Below, piece by piece: positions 7,411 through 8,338 of a stretch of DNA of 8,338 bases. Under the pieces are notes generated by a model. It was not told the origin of the DNA, searched no databases, and worked only from the letters and a program-made list of their open reading frames with translations. A program made the translations under genes and the position numbers. This DNA is from an uncultured Clostridium sp. (GTDB lineage Bacteria; Bacillota; Clostridia; Clostridiales; Clostridiaceae): NCBI GenBank assembly GCA_934746785.1, contig CAKVFO010000146.1, positions 1-8,338 of the forward strand, read 5' to 3'. Positions within the stretch are counted from its first letter, which is position 1. Every line of letters starts with the position of its first letter.

Positions 7411-8334
7411 TTAACCATGTGAAAAAGTTTCAACAACTTCTTTGTCATATAATAATTTGTGAAGATCTTGTCCTTTACCAGGAATACCACATGCATCTGC
7501 ACGGCAGTGTTTGCAGTGTCTAAATACATCTAAATACTGTCCTGCTTTCATTCTTACCTCTTCAAGAAGTTCACAAGTTGGTGCTTTTAAATCAGCCATT
7601 TCATTTTGAGGTATGAGAGGAATTATATTTAAAATAGAAGCTCCAAGTTCCTTAGTAACCCTTGCAATTTCTGGGATATGCTTATCATTAACTCCAGGAA
7701 TTAAAACACTATTTATTTTTACTATTACCCCCAATTCACTTACTCTTTTAATACCCTTTAGCTGAGCTTCAATAAGCTTTTCAGCTCCTTCTCTTCCTTC
7801 TAATCTTTTGCTATTTTCATCTATAATAAAAGATATAATATTCTTTTGAATATCTGGATTTATAGCATTAACTGTTACTGTTAAAGTTTTAACTCCAGCT
7901 TGTGAAATTCTTTCAGCCTTTTCATAAAGCTTTAAACCATTAGTGCTTAAGCAGAATACAAGGTCTGGAAACTCCTTCTTTAAAAGTTCAAAAGTTCTTA
8001 TAGCATAATCTGTAGCCAAAGTATCTCCAGGTCCTGCAATGCCACAAACCTTTATTTCAGGACAAAGCTTAAGTGCCTTTCTAACTGTTTCAACAGTTTC
8101 TTCAGGTTTAAGTAAAAGAGAACTTACTCCAGGTCTAATTTCAGATTTATTAAAACCTCTTTTGCAGAATTTGCATTGTATGTTACAAGTTGGACTTACA
8201 GGAAGATGAATTCTTCCATATTTAAAGTGAGCTTCTCCTCCAAGGCAAGGATGTACTTTTGATAAGTGCTGAAAATTTGTGTCTTTATGATGTCTTAAAT
8301 TTTTTGGATCTTTTATTAATGTTATTCCCCCCAT
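7411..8334 (-). CDS. NifB-like radical SAM protein (core domain only)
   Basis: NifB-family radical SAM enzymes fuse two [4Fe-4S] clusters and insert a SAM-derived carbide to build NifB-co, the precursor of nitrogenase active-site cofactors, in the cytoplasm. Visible here: HPC at residues 28-30, the SAM-cluster motif CxxxCxxC at C50, C54 and C57, GIAGPGD at 98-104, STNGL at 130-134, TVTVNA at 152-157, NSVLIPG at 208-214, and the C-terminal RHCKHCRADACG at 272-283. These are the hallmark NifB blocks, including the extra cysteines expected to hold the two substrate clusters. At 307 residues it is the core only, without the NifX-like domain of many diazotroph NifBs. It lies 23 nt upstream of a sulfhydrylase gene, in an operon that ends in a broken nitrogenase-like gene, so it may serve a nitrogenase-like sulfur enzyme rather than N2 fixation (inference). 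The ATG is only four bases from the window edge and the frame is open there, so the true start could lie outside. Confidence 0.9.
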   Translation of the reverse strand: MGGITLIKDPKNLRHHKDTNFQHLSKVHPCLGGEAHFKYGRIHLPVSPTCNIQCKFCKRGFNKSEIRPGVSSLLLKPEETVETVRKALKLCPEIKVCGIAGPGDTLATDYAIRTFELLKKEFPDLVFCLSTNGLKLYEKAERISQAGVKTLTVTVNAINPDIQKNIISFIIDENSKRLEGREGAEKLIEAQLKGIKRVSELGVIVKINSVLIPGVNDKHIPEIARVTKELGASILNIIPLIPQNEMADLKAPTCELLEEVRMKAGQYLDVFRHCKHCRADACGIPGKGQDLHKLLYDKEVVETFSHG

Positions 8335-8338
8335 ATTC

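Noticed and set aside
7201..7422. Plus-strand open frame of 73 codons, leucine-rich, resembling a membrane peptide
   Set aside because: It is antisense to the start of metY; the hydrophobic look comes from reading AT-rich coding DNA backwards.
1..8338. Alternative genetic code with TAA as a sense codon
   Set aside because: The NifB-like and fusion genes end at TAA in the expected place, and TAG and TGA also end genes normally, so the two internal TAA codons are better explained as mutations.

Overview
The window is AT-rich. Its codon use, strong AGGAGG-type ribosome binding sites and gene families point to an anaerobic Firmicute of the Clostridium type; this is an inference from composition and gene content, not a taxonomic match. 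Every gene I can support lies on the minus strand, so transcription runs from high to low coordinates.

Region A (about 8334 down to 2601) is one tightly packed sulfur operon that probably begins beyond the right edge. In transcription order it holds: a NifB-type radical SAM cluster-assembly protein; an O-acetylhomoserine sulfhydrylase (MetY type); a second Cys/Met-metabolism PLP enzyme resembling cystathionine gamma-lyase/synthase (MccB type); a single protein fusing an MccA-type cystathionine beta-synthase/cysteine synthase to a YrrT/UbiG-type SAM methyltransferase; and the wreck of a nitrogenase component 1-like subunit. Gaps between genes are 0 to 23 nt, and a perfect 12-bp hairpin with a U-tract closes the operon. 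MccA, MccB and YrrT/UbiG together recall the reverse transsulfuration operons of Bacillus and Clostridium (homocysteine to cystathionine to cysteine). MetY, NifB and a nitrogenase-like protein together recall the methylthio-alkane reductase (Mar) type of sulfur salvage, where a nitrogenase-like enzyme releases methanethiol that MetY can turn into methionine. That second link is inference. The nitrogenase-like gene carries at least three internal deletions or frame changes and cannot make a working protein, while the NifB-like gene looks intact.

Region B (2512 down to about 130) is a separate two-gene unit with its own ribosome binding site and a possible promoter overlapping the operon terminator. 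It encodes a RecF/SMC-like AAA ATPase with an unusual N-terminal extension of about 130 residues, followed with a 4-nt GTGA overlap by an HNH endonuclease. This is the layout of Septu (PtuA/PtuB) anti-phage systems and of the effector pair of some retrons. Each gene is cut by one in-frame TAA, with recognisable family sequence continuing in the same frame beyond it, and the 3' end of the HNH gene is further eroded. The defence module therefore looks inactivated, unless the stops are sequencing errors or are read through.

The main story is four intact sulfur/cofactor genes lying between two decaying modules, one metabolic (nitrogenase-like) and one defensive (Septu-like). I see no tRNA, rRNA, CRISPR array, insertion sequence or plus-strand gene.
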